Assembly: GCF_028009165.1 (NCBI RefSeq)
Contig: NC_079244.1
Coordinates: 1,736,001 to 1,800,000 of the forward strand
DNA: 64,000 nt
Origin: Akanthomyces muscarius
Taxonomy: Eukaryota > Ascomycota > Sordariomycetes > Hypocreales > Cordycipitaceae
Direction of reading: 5' to 3'
How positions within the stretch are numbered: position 1 is the first letter of the stretch; every line of letters starts with the position of its first letter. Of this stretch, positions 34,414 to 45,545 are shown one piece after another. Below the pieces are notes generated by a model. The model ran no database searches. It worked only from the letters and a program-made list of their open reading frames with translations, and was not told where the DNA came from. A program made the position numbers and the translations under genes.

Positions 34414-35957
34414 ATGATCTCGAGATCGGCTCTCGCGAGAAACGCGCAGCAGGCCGCGCGCAGGTCCTGCAGCGTGCGCCCGGCCCAGCAGCGAGGCTTC
34501 GCTGCCGTCGCTTCCTCTGGTGCCTTTGAAACCACCGATGCCAATGGCCTCAAGGTAGCTTCCAGGGACACTCACGGCCCTACCACCAAGCTCGCGATTA
34601 TTGCCAAGGCTGGTACCCGTTACCAGCCTCTTCCCGGCCTGACCGTCGGGCTTGAAGAGTTTGCCTTCAAGGTGTGTTGTCCCGTCAGCAGTGCCCAGCT
34701 TTGTTTGCAGTCTAACCGAGCCCCGATAGAACACCCAAAAACGATCTGCCCTGCGCATCAACCGCGAATCCGAGCTCCTTGGTGGTCAATTGACTGCTAG
34801 TCATACCCGTGAGGCCCTCGTGCTCGGCGCCAGCTTCCTCAAGGACGACCTCCCCTACTTCGCCGAGCTCCTTGCCGAGGTTGTCACCCAGACCAAGTAC
34901 ACCAGTAAGAAGACCAAATAATGTGCAATTGACGGCAGGAAACTGATCTCGGCTGCTAGCCCACGAGTTCCACGAGGATGTTGAGCGTGTGCTGCACCTC
35001 CGTCAGGCTGCCAACAGCGCCAACGTTGCTGCCATTGCCCTCGACAACGCCCACGCCGTTGCCTTCCACACCGGTCTTGGAGCTCCCCTCGCTCCCTACT
35101 CTGCTGTTCCCGCTCAGAAGTACCTGAATGAGGAGCATGTCGCCAGTTACGCCGACGCTGTCTACACCAAGCCCAACATCGCCATCGTCGCTGAAGGTGC
35201 CAACGCCGAGACTCTGTCCCGCTGGGTTAGCCAATTCTTCAAGGACGTCCCTGCCTCCTCCCAGAGCGGCCAGTCTCTTAAGACCGAGGCTACCAAGTAC
35301 TTTGGTGGCGAGCAGCGTACCGCCAACCCCGCCGGCAACTCCATGGTCATTGCTTTCCCTGGCTCCGACATCAACGCCTCCAAGCCCGAAATTGCTGTCC
35401 TTGCTTCGCTGCTTGGCAACCAGCCCTCTATCAAGTGGTCTCCAGGCTTCAGCCTGCTCTCCAAGGCCGCAGCCGCCACTCCCGGCTTGTCCGCCTCTAC
35501 TTCCAGCCTCGCCTACTCCGATGCTGGTCTCCTGGCTATCCAGCTCACTGGTGCTGCCGCATCCGTCCGCAAGGGCGCTCAGGATACTGTCAAGGCTCTC
35601 AAGGCCATCGCTGAGGGCTCCATCAGCAAGGAGGATGTCAGCAAGGCCGTCGCCAACGCCAAGTTCGATGCTCTCGACAAGGCTCAGCTCCGTGACTCCA
35701 GCATCCTGCTGGCCGGTAACGGCATTATCAGCAGCGGCAAGCCTCTGGATATTGCTAAGATCAGCCAGTCTTTCGATGCTGTTAGCGCCGATAAGCTGAA
35801 GACCGTAAGTTGAAACTATTACCGGCTGAACTTGGAAGCTGTTGAACTAACTTTATGACAGGCTGCCAAGGCTCTCCTAGACGGCAAGGCCACCGTTTCC
35901 ACTGTCGGTGACCTCTTCGTTCTTCCCTACGCTGAGGAGATTGGCCTTCGGGTATAG
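34414..35957 (+). CDS. QCR2: Cytochrome bc1 complex core protein 2
   Basis: Core subunit 2 of respiratory complex III, a member of the M16 peptidase-like family without peptidase activity. Exons 34414-34671, 34730-34904, 34960-35804 and 35862-35957 give 457 residues. Residues 1-30 are a basic mitochondrial presequence (MISRSALARNAQQAARRS). The M16 fold follows with KLAIIAKAGTRYQPLPGLTVGLEEF, and the zinc-binding HxxEH of active members is absent, as expected for core 2. The C-terminus LLDGKATVSTVGDLFVLPYAEEIGL is typical. An in-frame ATG at 34288 would add 42 residues without homology and would place the presequence inside the protein, so 34414 is preferred. All three introns have CTAAC- or CTGAT-like branch sites. 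Confidence 0.95.
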
Positions 35958-37484
35958 ATGGGTTCCGAAACACAAAATCTTGTACCAATAGTCAGGACGG
36001 ACTAGACGCGGAGGGCGACGTTGTCTTATTGTCAATAACTGTAGTAGAAAGAAATCTTATTTGTTCTTGCATTTTTTCTTGCGTCAGATATATTGTACCT
36101 GATTCTCTGTCCGTGAAGTCATGTTTGTAAACAGTCGTTGTCTCCTTAGTTGGTGATCGTCGCGCACGGTTGTTGAAAGATAGACAGCTAGGCGAAATAA
36201 TGATGACACCTGAGTGAGAGGCCAGCAAGCTCACAGGCGCAGACCTGGTCTTTTCTACACTTTATCTATCGGGCGCTGCGGCTGGGCGAAAGACTTCATT
36301 CGAAGCTGTAGTGGAAACTGTTGCCATGTTACATGTAGCCAATGAGCACGTAAGCTCTCGCATTGAGAAGCTCTTCCCCTGGACAAGGAATCAGGGTGGT
36401 CTCGTGTGTCGTTCGACGCGGCAGTTTTGGGTAGTTTTGGAAGCTTCCGCCCACAGCAAAGAAAAGGATACAAAGGGATACGTCTGAAGTCAAACAACCA
36501 GCATGACAGCATTCGTCTTCGCACTGTATTTACGCACTGCTATTTGGCATGGGACGGGCGTGGCTAGCGCAGAATATGCACCCCCCTTACCGTGCACTAG
36601 TGAGCTAAGCACTGTGACTACACGGTGCGTCTGAGCCCTTCCGCAGTAGACCCAGGTACCTTGCTCCCGCTGTCTGGCTCAGATTGTGGACACGGCCTGG
36701 CCCTTTTCCCACTAGTCAGGCAAGAGCGACAGGGTAGGGGAAAACAAAGCCTCATCAACCCTCTCCACAGCGAGACCTCAGTCCATTTCTCGCCTGCAAA
36801 CCATCTCTCCATGCCCGCTGCGCCTATTCAGAGGCAATCCTAGCGGCGACGAGCTGGGCGAACACGGCGGCGACCAAGATCCTCCTGTTTGGCATCCCTA
36901 AGTTGCCCTTCCTGGTAAGCTGCCACCCGCCGCACACTCCTTTGTCGCCAGCGTCTCGGCTCTGTATTTTGTTTGCAGCAGGTGCCCGACCAAACCCCTG
37001 AGTCCTTTATCGCCGCTCACCAATTCAGTTGCTCCGTGCAGCATTTACATATGAACTAATCCCTCAATCGAGCAGGCCGAGTGGAAAGTACAACCTTGTA
37101 TTCTCCCAACCCTTCGGTTCAACGACAACTGTCCATCCTACCCCTCGAGGATCCAACCCGAGCTACCCGCACACGCTGACAGGTTCGTCTTGCGCATCCC
37201 TTCCCGCATAGTCTTTCAAATTGTTCGGTTTGTGTCTCCAATTTGCCACGCAGGAAATGTTGCTCGAATGTGTGTCACATTACGCATACTCAAAACTTTG
37301 CCTTTCGTGGCTTTCGAGAGGCCTGAAGTCTAGATGTACATTCAGATGGCTGACCTTGGTTTCTATTCAAGTAGGAGGCTCCTGCATTGCGGTATTCCTC
37401 GAAACTCGATTCGGCTTACCTTCATCTCATTCTTGACTCGTTAAGCCATCGTCCTGTTTGGCTCAGTGCAGCAGCGGCCATACA
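35958..37484. other. 1.5 kb intergenic region upstream of the PBP1-like gene
   Basis: No supported gene. I checked all three plus frames for an Lsm-type domain that could be an upstream exon of the next gene and found none. The last 600 bases are rich in short pyrimidine runs, like other leaders in this window. CAGGTACC occurs at about 36653. Confidence 0.55.
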
Positions 37485-40162
37485 ATGCCACCAAAGAAAG
37501 ATACTGCGTCTTCTGGCGGCAAGGGTGAAGGCCGTGGACCGAATGGTAATTACGATTGACTTTTGCCTTTATTCTTTCAAAGTTTGCTGACGTGTGGCCT
37601 GCAGGCAACCGACCTGGCTTCCGAACCGACACGGCAATTTCGAACAAGGGCGCGGCCGGGGAACGAGTCCTCCAGCCCTGGGTTCCGGATTCTAGCGACG
37701 GTCTCGACGCGAGCTTAGAAGCACCTACCAACAGTGGTGCTTGGGATCAATTCGCGGCAAACGAGCGACTCTTCGGCCTCAAGACCGATTACGACGAAAA
37801 CATCTACACGACTGCTATCAACAAGAGCCATCCTCAGTATCGCGAAAGAATAGCTGCCGCTGAGAGAAAGGCGCGCGAGATTGAGCGCAGTGCTCCCACT
37901 ACTGCACATGTAGCGGAAGAGCGAGTGATGGACTACAATGGCTCTACTGGTGGAGATGATAATGAGGAAGACAAGTATGTTCAGTTGCGCCACACTACGC
38001 CTTTATGGTATTGACTTTGCAATAGGTACAGTGGCGTCCGCCGACAGGATTTTCCACCTCTAGGTGGCGGGCGCGAGAACAGATACACACCTCCCGCCAA
38101 GAGAGCCCCGGCTGCGCAGTCTAATGTTAAAGGCGCCCCTGTGGACCCTGCAATTATTTCCTCGCAGATAAAAGCACCGCATAAGAAGCAGACACCTGCT
38201 GCTACTGCTGCTGGTGATCTATCTCGTGGTCAAACTCCCGACCCTACCAAGAACGAATCCGCCTCCAAGCATCAACCACCCAAGGCTGGGGACTCCCAGT
38301 CTATTCACGAGAAACCGGTAGATGGCAAAGCGGCACAGACAGGGGACTCCAATAGACCAGAGAGGAAAGTCACGGAAAGCCCTTCAGCGGCCGGTTCTAC
38401 TGCCCTTGTCAGCGCCAAACCTGCAGCTGATACCCCTAGCGCCACATCAACTGTTGAGCGTGACGTCCTGAACTCGTTCAAAACTTTCGCCACTCAACAG
38501 CGAATGAACGCTGAAAAGGTTCGAAGCAGTAAGGCGAAAGCTGACAAAGAGGTCAAACTCACAGAGCTGCGGAAATTTGCCACGAGTTTCAAACTTTCAA
38601 CGCCTGTTCCAAACGATCTGGTGTCTATCATTGCAAAAGATCCGGCAAGGCAGAAGGAAATTCAAGCTCGAGCAATCAAGAACGCCGAGGAAGTCGCCAA
38701 AGCCAAAGCAGATCCTTCTTCCAAGAGCTCACCAGCCAGTGGCAAAGGCACTCCTCCAAAAGCCAGTGAGCAAGGTACTGCCATGGCTACGCCTACCGAT
38801 GCACGAAATGCGCGGGCTCCGGCAGCACCGCACGGAGCTTCGCCAGCTGGTGCGCCGAACCGGCATACCGGAGCTCGTCAGCCATATCCCCAGCAATATC
38901 ATGGCCAGGGATACAGGAATAACCGTGGCGGTCCACATAATATGCCTGCTCAACAAACTGGCAACTTGGCTCAGCGGCTACGCAACGTCGAGCAGCAGAA
39001 GTTCTCGCAGCCGCCCGCCGCTCAGCAGGCTGTCGCTGGTCAAGACGCACGCGCGCCGCCAACTGGGCCGTCTGGTGCAAACGATGCCAACTTCAACCGT
39101 CGACACAGCGCTCTGCCTGGTCACATGAGTGTGAAGCTGAACCCCAACAGCCATGAATTCAGGCCTAGCCCGTTTGCCGCTTCTTTCAACCCCAACAGTC
39201 ATGCGAGTGCAGGTTCGAGCCCTCGCTCTGCTGTCAACAACGTGCCTGACGCAAATACTGCTGCTACCGCAACTGGACACCAGCTTATCCGACGCAAGAC
39301 CAAGGCTGTCGATGTTCGCAAGTGCAACATCCTTTCCCACATTAAAACCATTCCTCCTCCCCAAGGCCGCAACTGGGATGACAATGGCGGCCTGCGACCT
39401 TCTTATGATACTATGCCCACTTGGCGCCAGCTTCGGGATGACGAGAAGGCCGACTCGACAATGCACCTCACGTACAAGGAATACTTTGAACGAAACCCAT
39501 TTTCCGGGCCTGCCATGGCAACGCCAAATCCTCAACACGCTCTCCCCCATGTTGCACATCAACACCAGCTGCCTTTCCACCTTCAACATGGCTCGCACAA
39601 CATGAACCAGCGACAGTCTCCCGCCATGCCGCCCATGCAAATGCATACACCTCATCACGGCCCTGGCCCTCATGGCCAGTATGGAAACGATGATCATCGC
39701 ATGATGCACTCCAACTCTCAACAATCGTTTGCGTCGCCTCGTATGGCACAAATGCCGATGGCGTACAACTCACCCGGTCAGATGGCGTACAACCAGCCAG
39801 TATACATGGGTGGAGGTACACCACAAATGGGCCAGTACCGGAGCTTCTCCAACAGCCACCATCACTACGCACCACCCCAGGGACCTATGATGATGCAGCC
39901 GCACTTTATGCCTACGCCACAGGGAATGGTTGGTGGCCCGCAGATGATGTATCCGAATGCCCATGGACAGTTTATGCCGCCTTCTGGTCCGCCACAGCCA
40001 GGCCCTGGAGCAAATGGATACCCTAGCCCAGGGAGGCCTTCAGCCTCTGCGATGGCTCACCAAGGGTCGCAACAGGGCCAGCCCATGTATGGCATGAGTC
40101 CAAGTGTACAGTATAATCAGCCTGTCTACGGACAAATGCAGGGGGGCGCGCCAAGCCAGTGA
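37485..40162 (+). CDS. PBP1: Pbp1/ataxin-2-like protein (LsmAD domain, PAM2 motif)
   Basis: Ataxin-2/Pbp1 proteins bind poly(A)-binding protein and control mRNA stability and stress granules. Exons 37485-37545, 37605-37974 and 38026-40162 give 855 residues. The LsmAD domain starts near residue 67: WDQFAANERLFGLKTDYDEN, then INKSHPQYRERIAAAERKAR and a HVAEERVMDY end. A PAM2 motif for the MLLE domain of Pab1 lies near residue 515 (KLNPNSHEFRPSPFA). The remaining C-terminus is Pro, Gln, Met and His rich and probably disordered. The preceding Lsm (SM-ATX) domain found in most ataxin-2 proteins is missing: the model starts MPPKKDTASSGGKGEG only about 66 residues before LsmAD, and no Lsm exon is visible in the 1.5 kb upstream. 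Confidence 0.85.
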
Positions 40163-43100
40163 GAGCGTCGGCAACAATCTTGGCAACACCCATCAGTGAA
40201 GCAGTCTGCGACGCGCGGATAAACTGCCGCAATCGCGCCAGCTGGGCTGAGCCCCCATTGAGCGCTTATTGCTGTCACGAACAGCATACATGCTTATCGT
40301 GGGAAGAGCCGCCCTATTATTGCGCACCAAGAGCAGCAGCAGCAATATACAATGCAGAGCAAAGAACTATCACTTGGAACTGCGTATCCAGCACGAAGAG
40401 CGGAGTTGCTACCGAGTTTGAGGCAAAAGATGGGCCTGACTGGGTTGTCCAAACATTTGGAGATTTTCTATGTTTTTTTTCTTTGCTTTATATGAATCAC
40501 AGCATTGCATCCACTAAATTATTTTCTGCTTGAGATGGGAGATGGGCGACGAGACTGCCTCGGGCACAAAGCCTGAGTCAGATTTGGATAGCCACATGCT
40601 AGCCAAGATGGCAGGCAGTCTAGAGCGACGGCTCGGATGCAGTTGCGATGCGACAAGACAGCCCGCGGCCTGGTTGCCGAAAATGTGCCCAGGATGTACA
40701 CCCCCGAGGCTGAAGGCAATACGTCGATATAGTTATCTATACAAATGGCGCTGTTGGAGGGACGGGTGGCAAGAATCAAGACACTATGGGCAACGATAGT
40801 TTGGACGGCCTGTTGGACACGGTGAAGGCCATGAACCAGCCGAGCATGCTCAATACTTTTTTCTATGTTCAGACGAGGAAATGTGCAGAGGCGATGTTGG
40901 CGCACAGCGAAGGTGAAGAGCGGCAGATGCAGATGGGGGGTTAAACAGGCAGAGGTAGATAGGAGAATAAAAACAAGAGTTGAAAAGCCACATGGAGTTC
41001 AGATTGTATGAGTGACGAATGGGAAGGGAAGCAGTGGGCGGCGACGGCGGCGGCAGCGGAAGCCTCGGCGGCCAAGCCGAGTAGCTCTAGGTTGCCTCGA
41101 CCAGGAGCCCCCCAACAGTGAGTTGAGTGGTGAAACACGCCACAAAGAAGCCTAGTGAATTGAAAGGAAAGGTGACAGGGCGAAGAGGTATATGTGGAGG
41201 CGGACGGGAGGGGATGACGGTGACTCCAGGGATGAAGAATGACGGTCTCTAAAAGAGGAAGGCCGAGAGAGAGCGGGGAGCCGGCGCGCAGGCGTGTTAG
41301 TGACTGGTTGGCTGGTAAAACATGTTGAAGAGAGAGAAATTACCAGTAGGGTAAAGCATGAAATTGGCAGGAATTGTGTTGGAGCGGCGGAGAAGAGGGT
41401 CTCCCGGGAATATATTACTATTGGTTTTTCCTTAGCACATATTAATGCAACGAATATATACCCGCACGTGGGCAGGGCTAGGCGAAGTGGATGAGGAGGA
41501 GAGGGAGGTACCGGGGGGGTCTTCTTGGCCCTTTGGGAACTACGCCAAATTGACAGGCGTACGTATGCATGCAAAGAAAATATATTGAGAGAGAAAAAAG
41601 ATTGACGTGGTTTCAGTTGGGCTTATTCGTTTCTTTGCTATGGATGTAAATGAACAGGGACGGGTGCATTGATTGATTGACGGTCAAGTGGTCGGGGTCG
41701 GGTCGGTCGTAATGGTGAATGACATGACACTGACGGGACGGGATGGGGCCGCCTCAGCTGAGTGGCAGGGAACAAGGCGTCTGGCGATGCACTCGGGTCA
41801 TGACTAGGTACTGACTGATAGGTGTTGGCGACATTCCGTGGACAAGAGTGGCTTGTAAGCTACCAAAGACTAGGCGGGCTGGCAACATTCCGAAGCAGCA
41901 GTGTGAATGGTGCACTGGTCAGATGCAGGCTGAAAAGGTCGAGCGTCTACAGTTGTGCGACAAGCTGGCGCAACCAATCAAAGCGGCCCTTTTCACGTCG
42001 GGCGTAGGCATGTCGTATCTCCTTGATCACTTTTCTTTTTGCTTTTCAGGGCGAGCCAAGCGTTGATGTGCATTGCGCAGAGAGGCTGATCAGAACCGAA
42101 ACAGGGGGAGGCTGGCGACGTTTATGGTTTCAGTTCCGCAAGTCAGCCAGCAAGTCAGCAGCGAGTAGGTACGGGAGCAAGGGAGTAGCAGGTCCAGCCC
42201 AGCTTTTTTTTTTTTCTTTTTGGCGTGTTTCGGCCGGTGGCGTACGGGGGTTTGTACTGTTCGTCTGGGGCGCAGTGATTGGCTGTGCTTGGGCGCGTGC
42301 CGGCGGGCAGACAGCAACGGCGGCGGCGGCGAACATACATGGCTGCCAATGGCGAACCCATGTTTCTGCTGCATTGTAACGTGCCCATGATGATGGCTCT
42401 CCTTTTCTTCTTGGACTATATCGTGCCCATCTTATTATTATTTTTTGTTTTGTATTTCCATTCTTGTAATTGTGCTTATCTGCGAGCACCGGTCTGGATT
42501 CAACGGCATCTACCAGCTAGCTAGCCGCTGGCGCGACCTGTCCAGGCGGCCACGACCTCGCAGCGGCACAGCCGCCCTGCCAGACACAGAAAGACGTCAT
42601 CCAAAGTGGGGGGTTGCACGTGTTGTGAATCCAAGTGTAACAGTATAGACTCGTGATTACGGTGAAAAGGAATTCCATTGGAAGGTCGGTCCCAGCGGTG
42701 CGCCTCTGGATCAGCGGTGCACAAAGCGGAACCAGTCATGAGCCAGTGGAACGAAGCAAAAGGGGCTTCTTTTTCTTTTTCTTTTTTTTATGAATCATTT
42801 CTATCCGCTATCGACTTGGGATATGGGCTCTTTGCTTTGCTACGGAAAAGAAAAATAACAGAGAAAAAGGGCAGGAAGAATGAAGCCACAGGGCCATCCG
42901 TGGTAATTTCCATCCCATCTAGAACCCGGGCAGGGGGGGGCAGCCCCAGCAAAAGCCACGGATTTTTCGCCGGTAATTATTTCTCCATAGTTGCATGTCA
43001 CGCATGTCAACAATAGAGGAAGAATAAACTGAACAGGCACCAAGTTTGCTTCCTATTGAATGAATAAGTCGTCGAGGTGGAGAGGCGAAGCTGCCAAGGT

Positions 43101-43433
43101 TATTACTCGTGGCTCCCAGGGGGTGGCCGGTGTGGGGTGGCCATGCATCAGATATACTGAGATGCAAGACGCCACCACCACACCTTGTTGTATACCTTGT
43201 TCGCCGACTATCTGCATGGCCAGGTACGGATATAGGAACCGGTCCTGCATTAAACACGTCCCTGTGAAACTCGAAAATTCCCCAATAGTTTTGCGGTATT
43301 TTGCATGACAACAGGAACCTCTCTCTCTCTCCATCTCGTCCCCCGCTACGGACCTAATCTATCCCAAGTACATACAGCCAGGCAGACCATGACCAGGCCA
43401 GGTACATGGATATCCGGGTGCACACCAGGACAA

Positions 43434-43458
43434 GCCCAGCCCAGCCCAGCCCAGCCCA
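43434..43458 (+). repeat. GCCCA pentanucleotide tandem repeat
   Basis: Five perfect copies of the 5-bp unit GCCCA in the gene-free stretch upstream of the AA11 gene. Confidence 0.9.
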
Positions 43459-43574
43459 CATACGTAGACCAGGCAGGACAGCCACCAGCAGAAAAGGCCA
43501 TGTCAAGGTAACCTTGCAGCGAGCAGAGGGATGAAGATCCCCGCTTTGCTACAGAATGGAAAATCCAAAAGGCC

Positions 43575-43640
43575 AAAAAAAAAAAAAAAAAAAAAAAAAA
43601 AAGAAGGAAAAAAAAAAAAGAAGGAAAAAAAAAAAAGAAG
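43575..43640 (+). repeat. Poly-A / polypurine tract
   Basis: A run of 28 A bases (43575-43602) followed by two further A-rich blocks separated by GAAGG. The plus strand is all purine across the span. A nucleosome-excluding or strand-asymmetric role is possible; assembly error in the run length is also likely. Confidence 0.9.
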
Positions 43641-44001
43641 CAGTGAATTTGTTTCCCCTGGCGCTGCAACCCCCTGTAACAGCCGGAGCGCCACACCACC
43701 ATCACCTCCGCCTCACCCCTGGCGCCTAGCAGCCAACCACGCTTGGCTCATCGGTATGCTCTCGCGACACACACTTACAAAAGGATCACCACAGCCCGTC
43801 ACTTGCCTCTCACTTTTTTTCTTCGAAGCAGGCACGCACACTCTCTCACACTCCTTTCTCAGATTCTTTCACTTCTTTGCTAGCAAGGATATTTTCGACA
43901 AATACCAAGTCCGATTTCCCTGGTCTCCCAGCTTGTCTCCTGTTACGCAACATTTCATTCCTTCATTCACACCAACCTTTTTCGAGCTGTGCTCCCGAAT
44001 A

Positions 44002-44024
44002 TCTCTCTCTCTCTCTCTCTCTCT
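44002..44024 (+). repeat. CT dinucleotide tract
   Basis: About eleven TC units 280 bp upstream of the AA11 start codon, just before a TATA-like element. Pyrimidine tracts near transcription starts are common in filamentous ascomycetes. Confidence 0.85.
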
Positions 44025-44042
44025 ACCAACGACCTCTCCTGC

Positions 44043-44049
44043 TATAAAA
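44043..44049 (+). promoter_or_regulatory. Putative TATA box of the AA11 LPMO gene
   Basis: TATAAAA, 255 bp upstream of the ATG at 44304 and just after the CT tract. The spacing would imply a leader of about 225 nt. Position and sequence fit a core promoter; no transcript data. Confidence 0.4.
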
Positions 44050-44303
44050 GCTGAGCTGCCTGTGGTTAGCTTCGTCCTTTTTTTATTCCATCTGTACGTT
44101 TTACAACTTTTGACATTTCTCGTCCAAGCTGGTTTCTTGACGACTTACACGCCCGTTCTTTGACAGATACACTTGCACTCCCTTTGATTCTCTTTTGACA
44201 AGAGAATTCACAAAAAAACACACGTTCCTTTTTTTTTCTTTCCGACATTGACTGTCCCACCATCCATCTTTCCCCAAAGATCTACCACGACCACACCGTC
44301 AAC

Positions 44304-45545
44304 ATGCAAATCGTCGCCTCTCTCGCCGCCGTCCTGGGCATGGCCGCCTTTGCCCAGGCGCACATGGAGATGACCAACCCGCCGCCCCTGCGCTCCAGCA
44401 AGAACAAGTTCTCGACCAACGTCGACTACGAGATGAAGTCGCCCCTCAGCCCCGACGGCAGCAACTTCCCCTGCCGCGGCTCCATCGGCCTCGTCGGCAC
44501 CGACCAGGGCAAGGCCGTCGCCGACTGGGCCGCCGGCTCCCAGCAGAGCCTGACCGTCGACGGCAGCGCCTTCCACGGCGGCGGCAGCTGCCAGGCCTCG
44601 CTCTCCTACGACAAGGGCAAGACCTGGACCGTCATCCACTCCTACCTCGGCGACTGCCCGTCCGGCGCCGGCCCGACCTCGTACGACTTCACCGTCCCCG
44701 CCGACGCCGCCGCCGGCGAGGCCGTCTTCGCCTGGACCTGGTTCAACAAGATTGGCAACCGCGAGATGTACATGAACTGCGCCGTCGTCAACATCCAGGC
44801 CGGCAAGTCCAAGAAGCGCCGCGGCGTCGCCATGAGCTCCCGCCCCAACATGTTTGTCGCCAACGTCGGCAACGGCTGCGGCACCTCCGAGGGCAAGGAC
44901 CTCCAGTTCCCCGACCCCGGCGCCGACGTCACCACCAAGGGCAGCAACTTTGGCCCCCCTACCGGCAAGTGTGCCACCGGTGGCGGCAGCAACCCTGCTC
45001 CCCAGCAGCCCTCGTCTTCTTCTTCTTCTTCTTCTGCCGCCGCCAGCGTTCCCGCTGCCAGCAGCTCCTCCGTCGCCGCCTCCTCTGCTCCTTCGCCCAC
45101 CGGCACCCAGAAGCCTACTCCTTCCATCCCCGGCGGCGTCTTTGCCACCGTCAGCGAGACGTCTTCCGGTGCTGTTGCTCCCTCGGCCTCTGCCAGCACG
45201 CCCGCCGCTCAGCCCACCACCATCCAGACCTCGATCCGCCCTTCGTCTGGCGCTCCCGTGGCCACCAACTCGACTCCCGCCGCCACCGGCTCTGCTCCCG
45301 CCGCCACCAACTCCGTCCCTGCCGCCACCGGCTCGACCTCCGCTGCCACTCCTGCTCCCACCGGCGGCAGCGGCTCTACCGGCTACGAGGCCGGTGCGGC
45401 CTGCGACGAGCTCGGCTCGTGGAACTGCATCGACGGCAAGCAGTTCCAGCGCTGCGCCTCCGGCAACATGTGGTCCACCCCCATGGGCCTCGCCGCCGGC
45501 ACCGCTTGCCAGCCCGGCGTCGCCAAGGACATTGTCTTTGTCTAA
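44304..45545 (+). CDS. Secreted AA11 lytic polysaccharide monooxygenase
   Basis: A copper enzyme that oxidatively cleaves chitin. Single exon, 413 residues. A 19-residue signal peptide (MQIVASLAAVLGMAAFAQA) ends just before His20, the N-terminal histidine of the copper brace. The second brace histidine is probably His91 in FHGGGSCQ, and the axial tyrosine probably Tyr156 in NREMYMNCAVVNI. Residues 228-360 form a Ser/Thr/Pro/Ala-rich linker likely to be O-glycosylated. The C-terminal 50 residues (ACDELGSWNCIDGKQFQRC onward) look like the X278 chitin-binding module often joined to AA11. Codons in the catalytic part are almost all C- or G-ending, suggesting high expression. A large antisense frame covers the gene but is a composition artefact. 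Likely roles are chitin scavenging, cell-wall remodelling or attack on chitinous hosts. Confidence 0.92.
   Translation: MQIVASLAAVLGMAAFAQAHMEMTNPPPLRSSKNKFSTNVDYEMKSPLSPDGSNFPCRGSIGLVGTDQGKAVADWAAGSQQSLTVDGSAFHGGGSCQASLSYDKGKTWTVIHSYLGDCPSGAGPTSYDFTVPADAAAGEAVFAWTWFNKIGNREMYMNCAVVNIQAGKSKKRRGVAMSSRPNMFVANVGNGCGTSEGKDLQFPDPGADVTTKGSNFGPPTGKCATGGGSNPAPQQPSSSSSSSSAAASVPAASSSSVAASSAPSPTGTQKPTPSIPGGVFATVSETSSGAVAPSASASTPAAQPTTIQTSIRPSSGAPVATNSTPAATGSAPAATNSVPAATGSTSAATPAPTGGSGSTGYEAGAACDELGSWNCIDGKQFQRCASGNMWSTPMGLAAGTACQPGVAKDIVFV

Larger units (their letters stand above)
40163..44303. other. 4.1 kb gene-free stretch with low-complexity tracts
   Basis: No frame shows a recognisable protein. A GCCCA pentamer array lies at 43434-43458, an A/G tract at 43575-43640 and a CT tract at 44002-44024. 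ACTAGGTAC is at 41804-41812. From about 43.7 kb the plus strand is CT-rich and is probably the promoter and leader of the AA11 gene. Confidence 0.55.
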
